Source of the DNA: Aliirhizobium wenxiniae
GTDB taxonomy: Bacteria; Pseudomonadota; Alphaproteobacteria; Rhizobiales; Rhizobiaceae
NCBI RefSeq assembly: GCF_014201355.1
Contig: NZ_JACHEG010000001.1
Location: forward strand, 124,001-188,000
DNA length: 64,000 bases
Direction: 5' to 3'
Shown here in pieces: positions 43,525 through 52,130 of this stretch (positions are counted from its first letter, which is position 1; every line of letters starts with the position of its first letter). The notes under the pieces were generated by a model. The model searched no databases, was not told the origin of the DNA, and was given only the letters and a program-made list of their open reading frames with translations. The translations under genes were made by a program, and so were the position numbers.

Positions 43525-43578
43525 AGTCGCTAAAATATTCCGCAGGTAGCTCTTGAGGCACATGAGAAGAGGTGTGCG

Positions 43579-44928
43579 ATGAGCGAAAGATTGCTTGCGA
43601 AATATTCAGGCTCTGTGCCGCGATACACTAGCTATCCGACTGCGCCGCATTTTCACACTGGTGTAAATTGCGACATCTATTCGCAGTGGCTGTCAAAGCT
43701 GGATACCGGCAACAATCTGTCACTCTATCTTCACATCCCCTATTGCGATCGGCTCTGTTGGTTCTGCGCCTGCCATACCAAGCAGACGCTCCGCTACGAT
43801 CCCATAACAACCTATCTCGCCGCACTCCGCTTGGAGATCGCTGCTGTCGGCGCGAAAGTGCCGAAAGGTGCAAAGGTCACTGCCATACATTTCGGCGGCG
43901 GATCGCCGACAATGCTGAAGCCTGAGGACATGACAGATCTGATGGCCTGTCTGCGGGCATCATTCAATGTCGCCGCCGATGCCGAAATCAGCGTCGAAAT
44001 GGATCCGAACGATCTTGACGAAGCCCGTTATGATGCGCTGGCGGCGATTGGTCTGACGCGCGCAAGTCTCGGCGTTCAGGATTTCGATCCGACCGTACAA
44101 AAGGCGATCAATCGCATCCAGACCTTCGAGCAGACCAAGTCCGTCGTTGATGCCGTCCGTGCACGTGGCGTCGGTTCGGTCAATTGTGATGTGCTCTATG
44201 GGCTTCCGCATCAGACGCTGGAAGGCGTCGGGCGAACGCTTTCCGACATTTTGTCCCTTTCGCCCGATCGCGTGGCGCTTTTCGGCTATGCTCACGTTCC
44301 GTGGATGAAGAAACATCAGACGATGATACCCGAATCCGCATTGCCGGATATCGGCGAACGCTTCCGTCAGAACAATTTTGCCAGTCAGCTTCTTATTGAA
44401 GCGGGTTACCAGGAGATCGGTATCGATCATTTCGCAAAGCCGTCTGATTCGATGGCCGTAGCGGCAAGGACAGGCCGGCTGCGGCGCAATTTTCAAGGCT
44501 ACACCACCGATAGCGCTGATGCGTTGATAGGTCTTGGCGCGTCTTCCATCAGTCAGTTGCCGCAAGGCTATGTGCAGAATATGCCGGCTACCGGCGAATA
44601 TCAGCGCATGGTCGAAGGCGAGGGGATGGCGGCGGTCCGGGGCGTGGAAATGTCTGAAGATGATCGTATGCGCGCCTATGTCATCGAGCGGCTGATGTGC
44701 GATTTTGGCTTCGATTTCATGCCCTTGCTCGCCAACTTTCCGGCGGGCGCTCACGCGTTGATTTCCGAGGCCCGCGCTTTTGCTCGCAGCAATCCGGATG
44801 ACATCTGTCGCGTCGGCAACGCATCCTTCACGATTACGCCGGAGGGGCGGCCGTTTACCCGCACGATTGCCGCGGTCTTCGATCGTTATCTTGAGAGCGG
44901 GCGTGGCAGGCACTCTATTGCGGTATAA
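43579..44928 (+). CDS. hemN: Oxygen-independent coproporphyrinogen III oxidase
   Basis: This radical-SAM enzyme decarboxylates coproporphyrinogen III when oxygen is scarce. The 449-residue protein has the CxxxCxxC cluster motif at Cys56, Cys60 and Cys63 (YCDRLCWFCAC), then HFGGGSPTML, VEMDPNDL, SLGVQDFDPTVQKAINR, YGLPHQTLEG and IGLGASSISQL. The N-terminal KYSGSVPRYTSYPTAPHF segment is typical of true HemN rather than HemW. Haem supply for the high-affinity oxidase explains its control by FnrN. Confidence 0.96.
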   Translation: MSERLLAKYSGSVPRYTSYPTAPHFHTGVNCDIYSQWLSKLDTGNNLSLYLHIPYCDRLCWFCACHTKQTLRYDPITTYLAALRLEIAAVGAKVPKGAKVTAIHFGGGSPTMLKPEDMTDLMACLRASFNVAADAEISVEMDPNDLDEARYDALAAIGLTRASLGVQDFDPTVQKAINRIQTFEQTKSVVDAVRARGVGSVNCDVLYGLPHQTLEGVGRTLSDILSLSPDRVALFGYAHVPWMKKHQTMIPESALPDIGERFRQNNFASQLLIEAGYQEIGIDHFAKPSDSMAVAARTGRLRRNFQGYTTDSADALIGLGASSISQLPQGYVQNMPATGEYQRMVEGEGMAAVRGVEMSEDDRMRAYVIERLMCDFGFDFMPLLANFPAGAHALISEARAFARSNPDDICRVGNASFTITPEGRPFTRTIAAVFDRYLESGRGRHSIAV

Positions 44929-45078
44929 GTCGCAAGCCTTCATGATTGCGGTGTTAACGATTGCTGTTTAGGCAACAGTTTCGGTGCAAATTTTGCGTCC
45001 GAAAAACGAAGCCATTGGCATTTGGAACCATTTTCCCTATGTGGAGCTACGAATTACCTATTCTCAAAGGACATGGGC

Positions 45079-45357
45079 GTGACTGCTACATTCGACAAAG
45101 TTGCCGACATCATTGCTGAAACCAGCGAAATCGACCGGGAAACCATCACTCCGGAAAGCCACACGATCGACGATCTCGGCATTGATAGCCTTGATTTCCT
45201 CGACATCGTGTTCGCGATCGACAAGGAATTCGGCATCAAGATTCCGCTCGAGCAGTGGACCCAGGAAGTCAATGAGGGCAAGGTTTCGACGGAAGAATAT
45301 TTCGTTCTGAAAAACCTCTGCGCCAAGATCGACGAGCTGAAGGCGGCAAAGGGCTGA
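45079..45357 (+). CDS. acpXL: Acyl carrier protein AcpXL for very-long-chain fatty acids
   Basis: This 92-residue acyl carrier has its phosphopantetheine Ser in [15 protein letters not shown]. It is specialised for 27-hydroxyoctacosanoic acid, the long acyl chain of rhizobial lipid A, and matches AcpXL closely ([46 protein letters not shown]). AAAGGA is eight bases before the GTG at 45079, so GTG is preferred over the ATG at 45073. It is the first gene of the lipid A VLCFA operon. Confidence 0.95.
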   Translation: MTATFDKVADIIAETSEIDRETITPESHTIDDLGIDSLDFLDIVFAIDKEFGIKIPLEQWTQEVNEGKVSTEEYFVLKNLCAKIDELKAAKG

Positions 45358-45375
45358 TGCCCTGTCGTAAACCAG

Positions 45376-45849
45376 ATGCTGCTTGAATATTTCCAGATGA
45401 TCGATCGGGTGGAAACACTCGATCTCGAAGGAAAGACATTGACGGCGCGCTCGACCGTGCCGGCAAAAAGCCCCGTATTCGAAGGTCACTTTCCCGGCAT
45501 GCCTCTAGTGCCGGGTGTCCTTCTTATCGAAACGATGGCGCAGGCGTCCGGCATGCTTGTTCTCGCTGCCACCGATTTCGCCGCCATGCCGTTCCTAATG
45601 TCCGTCGACGGTGCCAAGATGCGTTCATTCGTAGAGCCGGAAGCCGTTCTCGACATCGAGGCGTTTTTGGAGCACGAGGGCTCAGGTTACGCCGTGACCA
45701 AGGCGAAGATCACCTCTGGCGGCAAGAAGGTTTGCGACGCACAGCTCAAGCTGCGAACCATGCCGTTCTCCGAAATTCCGCTGGCGCCGATCGTGCGCAA
45801 GCGCGCCGAGGAAATTGGTCTGGTCGCTGCGATGAAATCCGGCGCCTGA
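45376..45849 (+). CDS. fabZXL: FabZ-like 3-hydroxyacyl-ACP dehydratase of the VLCFA locus
   Basis: The 157-residue hot-dog-fold protein has the FabZ active-site motif EGHFPGMPLVPGVLLIETMAQ, including the catalytic His in GHFPG, and the SVDGAKMRSFVEP strand region. It follows acpXL by 18 bp and is positioned to dehydrate intermediates during C28 chain elongation on AcpXL. Confidence 0.92.
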   Translation: MLLEYFQMIDRVETLDLEGKTLTARSTVPAKSPVFEGHFPGMPLVPGVLLIETMAQASGMLVLAATDFAAMPFLMSVDGAKMRSFVEPEAVLDIEAFLEHEGSGYAVTKAKITSGGKKVCDAQLKLRTMPFSEIPLAPIVRKRAEEIGLVAAMKSGA

Positions 45850-45910
45850 ACGCGTCTCCCAAACGCGCTTGGGCTCCATTAGATGCGCAAGGTCCGCAAA
45901 GAGGACGAAG

Positions 45911-47110
45911 ATGAAGTCTGACAATGATGTTGTTATCACCGGCATTGGTATCGTCACCGGCCAGGGTGTAGGCAAGGAAGCGCATATCGCTCTCCTGTCT
46001 GGTGCAGCAGCCGGCAAGCCGACCGTGGACACCGAGCGGTTCGCTCCCTATCCGGTCCATCCGCTTCCGGAAATCGACTGGTCTGCCCAGATCGTCAAGC
46101 GCGACCAGCGCCAGATGGAAAACTGGCAGCGGCTGGGCGTATTTTCAGCGGGTCTCGCGCTTGATGATGCTGGACTGAAGGAAGATGTCGAAGCCTGTGC
46201 CTCGATGGATATGATCGTAGCGGCTGGTGGCGGCGAGCGTGACATCAAGGTCGATTCGCTGATCGTAGACGAAGCGCTGAAGCGCAACGACCGTGACATC
46301 CTGTTGAACGAGAAGTTGACGACAGAGTTGCGGCCGACGCTGTTCCTCGCGCAGCTCTCCAATCTGATGGCCGGCAATATTTCGATCGTTCACAAGGTAA
46401 CCGGTTCGTCGCGCACCTTCATGGGCGAAGAGGCTGCCGGCATTTCCGCCGTCGAAACTGCCTATCATCGCATCAAGGCAGGTCAGTCAAGCCACAGCCT
46501 CGTCGGCGGCGCCTTCATAGCTGAGCGTGCAGACATTCTGCTCCTTGTCGAAGGTATCCGCGCCCATGCAACGGGCGACTGGACACCGCTCTGGTCCCGC
46601 TCGTCTGAGAATGGCGGCGGCATGATTACGGGTTCGGTTGGCGCATTCCTCGTGCTCGAGAGCCGCGCACGTGCGCAAGCGCGCGGTGCCCATATCTACG
46701 CAGTCATCGATGCCGTCGAAGGCGATCGTGGCAACCGTGACGAAGGTAAACTCGAAAAGCGCCTGTCGCGTCTCGCAACTCCCGCTTCCGGCCTCAAGGG
46801 TGAAGACACGGTCGTGTTTTCCGGTGCAAGCGGTCTCGTCGATCTTGCCGCCCGCGAAAAAGCTGTCCTGGAAAAGGAATTCGAAGGCGCCGCCATCCGC
46901 GGATTTGGTGGGGCAACCGGCCACGGGCTGGAAGCACAGTTCCCGCTGGGCCTGGCACTCGCTGCTCTTTCGCTCGATGGCAACAGTCTCGTGCCGGTTT
47001 TCGACGCCGAAAACGAAAAGCAGATGACGAAACCTGCAAGTCATGCCGTGGTGACAACGGTCGGTTACACGCGCGGCGAGGGCGTCGCAGTCCTCTCTAA
47101 GAACGCGTGA
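45911..47110 (+). CDS. fabF2XL: Beta-ketoacyl-ACP synthase-like subunit lacking catalytic residues (FabF2XL)
   Basis: The 399-residue thiolase-fold protein aligns with KAS II enzymes but has lost catalysis. The active-site Cys of the TACASG motif is replaced by a glutamate (Glu174 in FMGEEAAGISA), and the first active-site His motif NAHGT is absent (FSGASG in its place); only GHGLEAQ retains a His. This is the pattern of chain-length factors in type II polyketide synthases (EQAGG there). It directly precedes an intact KAS gene (11 bp), so a heterodimer setting the C28 chain length is a reasonable inference. Confidence 0.9.
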   Translation: MKSDNDVVITGIGIVTGQGVGKEAHIALLSGAAAGKPTVDTERFAPYPVHPLPEIDWSAQIVKRDQRQMENWQRLGVFSAGLALDDAGLKEDVEACASMDMIVAAGGGERDIKVDSLIVDEALKRNDRDILLNEKLTTELRPTLFLAQLSNLMAGNISIVHKVTGSSRTFMGEEAAGISAVETAYHRIKAGQSSHSLVGGAFIAERADILLLVEGIRAHATGDWTPLWSRSSENGGGMITGSVGAFLVLESRARAQARGAHIYAVIDAVEGDRGNRDEGKLEKRLSRLATPASGLKGEDTVVFSGASGLVDLAAREKAVLEKEFEGAAIRGFGGATGHGLEAQFPLGLALAALSLDGNSLVPVFDAENEKQMTKPASHAVVTTVGYTRGEGVAVLSKNA

Positions 47111-47121
47111 AGGAGTAGACG

Positions 47122-48408
47122 ATGAGTGACAACCGTTTCACCGACCATCTCGGACGTCCGCTCGTTGCCGTCACCGGCATGGGCGTCATTACCTCGCTCG
47201 GTCAGGGGCTGGCCGATAATTGGTCGGCGCTGACCTCCGGCACTTCGGGCATCCATAAGATCACCCGTTTCCCGACCGATGGCCTGTCGACTCGTATCAG
47301 CGGCACGGTTGATTTCATCACCGTCCCTGCCAACAATTCAGTCGAACGCTCTTTTGCCTTTGCCCGCGAAACGACCAGAGAAGCATTGGCTCAAGCCGGT
47401 CTTTCCGGCGATTTCGATGGTCCGCTGTTTCTTGCGGCCCCGCCGGTAGAGCCTGAATGGCACGACCGTTTCGCACTGGCTGATCGCTCCCCGCCTTCGA
47501 AAGCCGAGGGGGATGCCTATGAGCGGTTTCTGGCCGCCATGCGCGAACGTCCCGATCCGGTCTTCCTCGAAGCGGTGCAATTTGGCTCGATCTCGGAGCG
47601 CCTCGCCGACATGTTCGGCACGCGCGGTCTGCCGGTAACGCTGTCGACCGCCTGTGCATCGGGCGCGACCGCCATCCAGCTCGGTGTCGAAGCTATCCGC
47701 CAGGGTCGCACCGATCGCGCACTCGTTGCGGCGACCGATGGTTCGGTCAGCGTCGAGGCGCTGGTACGCTTCTCGCTGCTTTCGGCGCTTTCGACGCAAA
47801 ATGACCCGCCGGAAAAGGCATCAAAACCCTTCAGCAAGGATCGCGACGGTTTCGTCATCGCTGAAGGTGCTGCGACGCTCGTGCTGGAATCGGTCGAATC
47901 CGCGCTCGCTCGTGGTGCCACGGTTCTCGGCATCATCAAGGGGCTGGGCGAAAAGGCCGACCATTTCCATAGAACCCGCTCTTCGCCGGACGGTGGTCCC
48001 GCGATCGCGACCATCCGTGCAGCGCTCGAAGATGCAGGCATGGACGAAAGCGGCATCGGCTATATCAACGCTCATGGCACATCCACACCGGAAAACGACA
48101 AGATGGAATATGGCTCCATGCTCGCCGTCTTCGGTGATCGCATGAAGAACATCCCGGCCTCGTCGAACAAGTCGATGATCGGCCATACGCTGACCGCGGC
48201 AGGTGCTGTGGAGGCCGTGTTCTCGATCCAGACCATGCTGACCGGAACCTTGCCGCCGACCATCAACTACACCAATCCCGATCCGACGATCGAGCTCGAT
48301 GTGGTGCCGAATGTGAAGCGCGATGGGCAGCCGAAGGCCGTCCTGTCGAATTCCTTCGGATTCGGCGGCCAGAACGCCAGCCTTGTCATGACGCTGGAAC
48401 CGGTCTAA
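47122..48408 (+). CDS. fabF1XL: Beta-ketoacyl-ACP synthase II for VLCFA (FabF1XL)
   Basis: The 428-residue condensing enzyme keeps the complete Cys-His-His triad: STACASGATA, INAHGTSTPEND and MIGHTLTAAGAVEAVFSI, plus the terminal SNSFGFGGQNASLV. It probably supplies the catalysis for elongation on AcpXL, paired with the degenerate upstream subunit. The start follows AAGGAG. Confidence 0.94.
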   Translation: MSDNRFTDHLGRPLVAVTGMGVITSLGQGLADNWSALTSGTSGIHKITRFPTDGLSTRISGTVDFITVPANNSVERSFAFARETTREALAQAGLSGDFDGPLFLAAPPVEPEWHDRFALADRSPPSKAEGDAYERFLAAMRERPDPVFLEAVQFGSISERLADMFGTRGLPVTLSTACASGATAIQLGVEAIRQGRTDRALVAATDGSVSVEALVRFSLLSALSTQNDPPEKASKPFSKDRDGFVIAEGAATLVLESVESALARGATVLGIIKGLGEKADHFHRTRSSPDGGPAIATIRAALEDAGMDESGIGYINAHGTSTPENDKMEYGSMLAVFGDRMKNIPASSNKSMIGHTLTAAGAVEAVFSIQTMLTGTLPPTINYTNPDPTIELDVVPNVKRDGQPKAVLSNSFGFGGQNASLVMTLEPV

Positions 48409-48435
48409 GGCCTGCGCCACAGGTAGGAACACGTC

Positions 48436-48516
48436 ATCCCCGGTCTCGCACCGGGGATTTTGTGACGTGGCTAGATAAGAACGAAGGTCGGCAGATGCTC
48501 GGGCTCGCCCGAGCAT
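48436..48516. repeat. Two strong hairpins between fabF1XL and the dehydrogenase gene
   Basis: ATCCCCGGT (48436-48444) with ACCGGGGAT (48450-48458) followed by TTTTG looks like a terminator. A second hairpin, ATGCTCGGGC/GCCCGAGCAT (48495-48504 and 48507-48516, 2-nt loop), lies 55 bp before the next gene. Together they may reduce read-through within the lipid A locus. Confidence 0.65.
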
Positions 48517-48571
48517 GACGCATATTTGGACGTCAGTGCAGGCCTCGTGAATCCGGAAGGAAAATGAAAAC

Positions 48572-49600
48572 ATGCGCGCGCTGCAACTGATTGATGATCG
48601 CAAGCTCGAAGCCGTCGATATCCCCGAGCCGGATGCACCAGGTCCGGGTGAAGTGACGCTGCGCGTCAAGGCCGTCGCGTTGAACCATATCGACGTCTGG
48701 GGCTGGCGCGGCATGGCATTTGCCAAGCGCAAGATGCCGCTGACGATCGGCGCGGAAGCGTCGGGTGTCGTCGAGGCGATCGGCCCCGGCGTCTCCAACG
48801 TTCTTCCCGGCCAGCTTGTGTCGATCTACGGCGCACGCACCTGTGGCCTCTGCAAGCCCTGCCGCGAAAAGCGTGACAATCTGTGCGAGCACGTCTCCGG
48901 TGTACATGGCTTCCACCTCGACGGCTTTGCCCAGGAAAAGGCAAATATTCCCGCCCGCCAGCTCGTTCCGGCGCCTCCGGGTATCGATGCGGTCGCAGCA
49001 GCTCTCGCACCTGTCACCTTCGGTACCGTCGAGCACATGCTGTTCGACAACGCAAAACTGCAGCCCGGCGAAACCATTCTCGTCCATGCCGGCGGTTCCG
49101 GCATCGGTACGGCGGCGATCCAGCTTGCCAAGAAGATTGGCTGCACCGTCATCACCACCGTCGGCTCCGACGACAAGATCGAAAAGGCCAAGGCGCTTGG
49201 TGCCGATCATGTCATCAACTACCGCAAGGACCGTTTCGAAGGCGTCGTGCGCAAGCTGACCAAGAAGAAGGGCGTCGATGTCGTCTTCGAACATGTCGGC
49301 AAGGATACCTGGGCCGGTTCCATGCTCTGCATGAAGCGCGGCGGCCGCCTTGTGACCTGCGGGTCCACTTCGGGCGTGTCGACCGACATGAACCTGATGA
49401 TGTTGTTCCAGCAGCAGCTCAAGCTTCTCGGCTCTTTCGGTTGCCGCATGGAAAACATGGCCGACGCCATGCAGAAGATGGCGCAGGGCATCGTTCATCC
49501 GGTCATCGACACCGAAGTTACCTTCGACGAGATCGACCGCGCGCTCGAGCGGATGGAAGGTCGCCAGATCTTCGGCAAGATCGTCCTGCGTATGGATTGA
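48572..49600 (+). CDS. Zinc-binding medium-chain dehydrogenase of the VLCFA locus
   Basis: This 342-residue medium-chain alcohol dehydrogenase has a GroES-like N-terminal domain with the structural-zinc cysteines CGLCKPCREKRDNLC, and the NAD(P) fold with VHAGGSGIGTAAIQLAKKIG. It regularly sits between fabF1XL and lpxXL in rhizobia and is thought to serve as an enoyl- or keto-reductase in C28 synthesis; that role is inferred. The lpxXL start lies 6 bp after its stop. Confidence 0.9.
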   Translation: MRALQLIDDRKLEAVDIPEPDAPGPGEVTLRVKAVALNHIDVWGWRGMAFAKRKMPLTIGAEASGVVEAIGPGVSNVLPGQLVSIYGARTCGLCKPCREKRDNLCEHVSGVHGFHLDGFAQEKANIPARQLVPAPPGIDAVAAALAPVTFGTVEHMLFDNAKLQPGETILVHAGGSGIGTAAIQLAKKIGCTVITTVGSDDKIEKAKALGADHVINYRKDRFEGVVRKLTKKKGVDVVFEHVGKDTWAGSMLCMKRGGRLVTCGSTSGVSTDMNLMMLFQQQLKLLGSFGCRMENMADAMQKMAQGIVHPVIDTEVTFDEIDRALERMEGRQIFGKIVLRMD

Positions 49601-49606
49601 TCGACC

Positions 49607-50542
49607 ATGAAGATGGTCATCACCCGCATCGTTCTGGCGTTCATGCATTTCCGGCAATGGCTGGTGGCGCAGGCGACCTTTGCTCTGCTGACAGTGCTGA
49701 AGGTTCTGCCTGCTGATCCGGCGATACGTTTCGCCGAGCGCGTTGCGCGTTTCATCGGTCCGAAGCTGTGGCGTCACAAGCTGATGATGGCCAATCTGCG
49801 CAACGCCTTCCCGGAAAAGTCTGAGAATGATCTTCAGGAGATCGCGGTCGCCAGCTGGGGACATATGGGGCGCATGGCCGCCGAATATGTGTTCCTCGAC
49901 CGGCTTTTCGATTTCGATCCGGAAAAGACGGAAGCGGGCAGGGTGGAAGTTTCGGGCATACCGATCTTCCTCGATCTGCGCGACAACCCTCGGCCTTTTA
50001 TCGTCTTTACCGCGCATACCGGCAATTTCGAACTGCTGCCTGTTGCTGGAAAGGCCTTCGGGCTTGAGGTCATGGTGCTGTTCCGCCCGCCGAACAACCC
50101 TTACATTGCCGACAAGGTCTTTTCCTTCCGTGCGGCCCGCATGGGAAGTCTCGTTCCCTCTCATGCAGGATCGTCCTTCGCGCTCGCGCGGCGTCTCGAG
50201 GCCGGCGGCGGAGTAGGGGTTCTTGTCGACCAGAAATTCAAAAAAGGCCTGTCGACCTCTTTCTTCGGGCGGCCGGTCAAAACCAATCCGCTTTTGGCCA
50301 AACTGGTCCGTCAGTTCGATGCCGAGGTCTACCCGGCTCGCTGCATCCGTCTTCCCGACAATCGCTTCCGCCTGGAGATCGAACCGAGAATCGATCTGCC
50401 ACGCGATGAAAACGGCAACCTCGATATTCAGGGCACTTCGCAGGTTCTGAACGACAAGGTTGAAAGCTGGGTTCGCGAATATCCTGAACAATGGCTGTGG
50501 TATCATGATCGCTGGAACATCAAAGGAACCGTCGAGCGTTGA
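49607..50542 (+). CDS. lpxXL: Lipid A very-long-chain acyltransferase LpxXL
   Basis: This 311-residue inner-membrane acyltransferase of the LpxL/HtrB family transfers the 27-hydroxyoctacosanoyl chain from AcpXL to lipid A. It shows an N-terminal hydrophobic anchor (ATFALLTVLKVLP), the catalytic HxxxxE motif in FTAHTGNFELLP, the FRPPNNPYI segment and GVGVLVDQKFKKGLSTSFFG. It is the last gene of the acpXL locus. Confidence 0.94.
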   Translation: MKMVITRIVLAFMHFRQWLVAQATFALLTVLKVLPADPAIRFAERVARFIGPKLWRHKLMMANLRNAFPEKSENDLQEIAVASWGHMGRMAAEYVFLDRLFDFDPEKTEAGRVEVSGIPIFLDLRDNPRPFIVFTAHTGNFELLPVAGKAFGLEVMVLFRPPNNPYIADKVFSFRAARMGSLVPSHAGSSFALARRLEAGGGVGVLVDQKFKKGLSTSFFGRPVKTNPLLAKLVRQFDAEVYPARCIRLPDNRFRLEIEPRIDLPRDENGNLDIQGTSQVLNDKVESWVREYPEQWLWYHDRWNIKGTVER

Positions 50543-50697
50543 TCGGCCTTCGATAACTTGTGATCCTATGGTATTTTGTGGGGCATTATTTGGGGCCGCA
50601 CTAGACGAAATGATTAATTATAATCATATCTTATGCAGGGTAGGCTTGCAGTAGGTAGAAGGCGCCGCTTCTCGCGTTGTTCTGAGAGGGGTCGATT

Positions 50698-51408
50698 TTG
50701 AAAGCATTGATTGATCTGTTCTGGGCGAAATATTCCGACCTTCGCCAGGCAGTCGAACATGAAGATGACGATGCCGTTTCTCGGATCGACCGGGAAATCG
50801 ATCCGCTCGTCAAGGCTATACTTGGAAGCCAGGGGCGCGATCAGTCGGCGATTGGCGTGCAGTTCCGATTCGCACTCGACCTGTTGAATGAGGAAGCCGA
50901 TGATGGCGGCTGCGTCAGGCGCAACGGCCATCTGCTGCAGATGCTGGTCGAACGTTATTTGATAACCGACCAGTCACTGCCTTCCAAAACGAAAACCACC
51001 GAAGATCCGGCCCAGCCCGTCGATATCACGCAGGCCATCGCCGACGGTTACCTTGATGATGCGCTGCTCAACAGCCTGCCGGAACGGGTCATGGTCGTCG
51101 CGCCCGGTTATCGCATCTTCTATAGTAACGAAACCAATGCGCAGCGAATGGATGTGCCGCGCGATACTCTCATTGGCCGCCATTTTGCCGAGTTTGTCGG
51201 ACTGCATCATTTCCGTCATGATCTGCAGCCCAGCCTTGATCGTTGTTTTGCCGGCGAGAGCCTGACCTTGACTTATGCTGACAAGCTTGAGGGCCGCACA
51301 GTCGTCATTCATTGCCGCATGTCTCCGATAAGCAGATCGGGAACATTGATCGGAGCGCTGGTGGTGATGCAGGAGAAGGAAGATCGCCGCCGGCGGCGTG
51401 CCGACTGA
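50698..51408 (+). CDS. PAS-domain protein
   Basis: The 236-residue protein starts at a TTG preceded by GAGAGGGG seven bases upstream. Residues ~1-90 are helical and acidic. Residues ~115-225 form a PAS domain (ALLNSLPERVMVVAPGYRIFYSNETNAQRMDVPRDTLIGRHFAEFVG ... GTLIGALVVMQE). There is no kinase, cyclase or DNA-binding domain, so it would signal through protein contact. It ends with an Arg run (DRRRRRAD). It lies next to the hemerythrin gene and the fixNOQP region, which hints at redox or oxygen sensing. Confidence 0.8.
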   Translation: MKALIDLFWAKYSDLRQAVEHEDDDAVSRIDREIDPLVKAILGSQGRDQSAIGVQFRFALDLLNEEADDGGCVRRNGHLLQMLVERYLITDQSLPSKTKTTEDPAQPVDITQAIADGYLDDALLNSLPERVMVVAPGYRIFYSNETNAQRMDVPRDTLIGRHFAEFVGLHHFRHDLQPSLDRCFAGESLTLTYADKLEGRTVVIHCRMSPISRSGTLIGALVVMQEKEDRRRRRAD

Positions 51409-51416
51409 CGCGGTCG

Positions 51417-51923
51417 TTATTCCGATATCGGGCTGAACGGCAGGTAGTCGTGTAGCAGATAGGCCTTTTCGAAGGCGATATGCCGCCTTACGCCCTCAAA
51501 GAAGCCGCGCAACATATATCCCACCGCTTCGTCATTGACCGGTTCGCCTGAGCCGAGACGTAAGAGTGATTCCGTCAGTTCCTCCGCATAGCCCTCATCT
51601 TCGAGATGCTCGAATTTGAGACGTGAAAGCGTTGCCGACATCGGTCCAGAATGGGCGTGCTGTCGCGCGATATGGGGAAACAGAACGCTCTCTTCGTAAT
51701 GGTGGATGCTGCGGATCAGCGGACAGAGTGCCTTGGCGGCGTAGATGCACTTCTGTTTGTTGATGCTCGCCGGCAGCGAGTCGGCGATTTCTTCAAGTTC
51801 GACGCAAAGCGCGAGTTGTTCCTCATGCGCCTGCCGGATCCACGACATGATGACGTCCTGATCGTATTGTCGGACGGGCTGAGCAGACAGAACTGCATTC
51901 GTCAGATCGATATCGTGTCTCAA
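51417..51923 (-). CDS. Hemerythrin HHE-domain protein
   Basis: The 168-residue protein has the helical hemerythrin pattern with metal-binding His/Glu residues: HHYEESVLFPHI near residue 75, LKFEHLEDEGYAEELTESL, and RRHIAFEKAYLLHDYLPF near the C-terminus. The TTG start at 51923 has GGAGG seven bases upstream; a further TTG at 51962 does not. It is divergent from fixN around a perfect anaerobox, so it is probably induced at low oxygen, where it could bind O2 or NO. Confidence 0.85.
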   Translation of the reverse strand: MRHDIDLTNAVLSAQPVRQYDQDVIMSWIRQAHEEQLALCVELEEIADSLPASINKQKCIYAAKALCPLIRSIHHYEESVLFPHIARQHAHSGPMSATLSRLKFEHLEDEGYAEELTESLLRLGSGEPVNDEAVGYMLRGFFEGVRRHIAFEKAYLLHDYLPFSPISE

Positions 51924-51989
51924 GTCTGACCTCCGGAAGCTGCATGACCGTTGATCGCGCAAAGTTCCATCATGCCCGGCTTACTTGCG

Positions 51990-52003
51990 TTGATTCAAAT
52001 CAA
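51990..52003. promoter_or_regulatory. Perfect anaerobox between hemerythrin and fixN genes
   Basis: TTGATTCAAATCAA is a perfect 14-bp palindrome matching TTGAT-N4-ATCAA. It lies 128 bp upstream of fixN and 67 bp upstream of the hemerythrin start, so one FnrN/FixK dimer could serve both. Confidence 0.88.
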
Positions 52004-52130
52004 GGCATTTGACGTGACCTGCTGCCATCTGTCGCGGTGGTCGCGACGGAAAGTGGCAGGGGGGATTCGTTCGGAATCGTTGTTTCGCCACCCTCGCGAC
52101 GGCCAATCACGCCGTTGGGGGATACCAACA

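Noticed and set aside
48533-50506. 657-codon minus-strand frame opposite the dehydrogenase and lpxXL
   Set aside because: Both plus-strand genes are clear family members with ribosome sites. The antisense frame is His/Asp/Arg-rich without domains, a typical shadow in GC-rich DNA.
52000-52130. GTCGCG/GCGAC motifs upstream of fixN as part of the betaine regulon
   Set aside because: The pentamer is common in this GC-rich DNA and the longer shared motifs are absent here; the anaerobox explains regulation.
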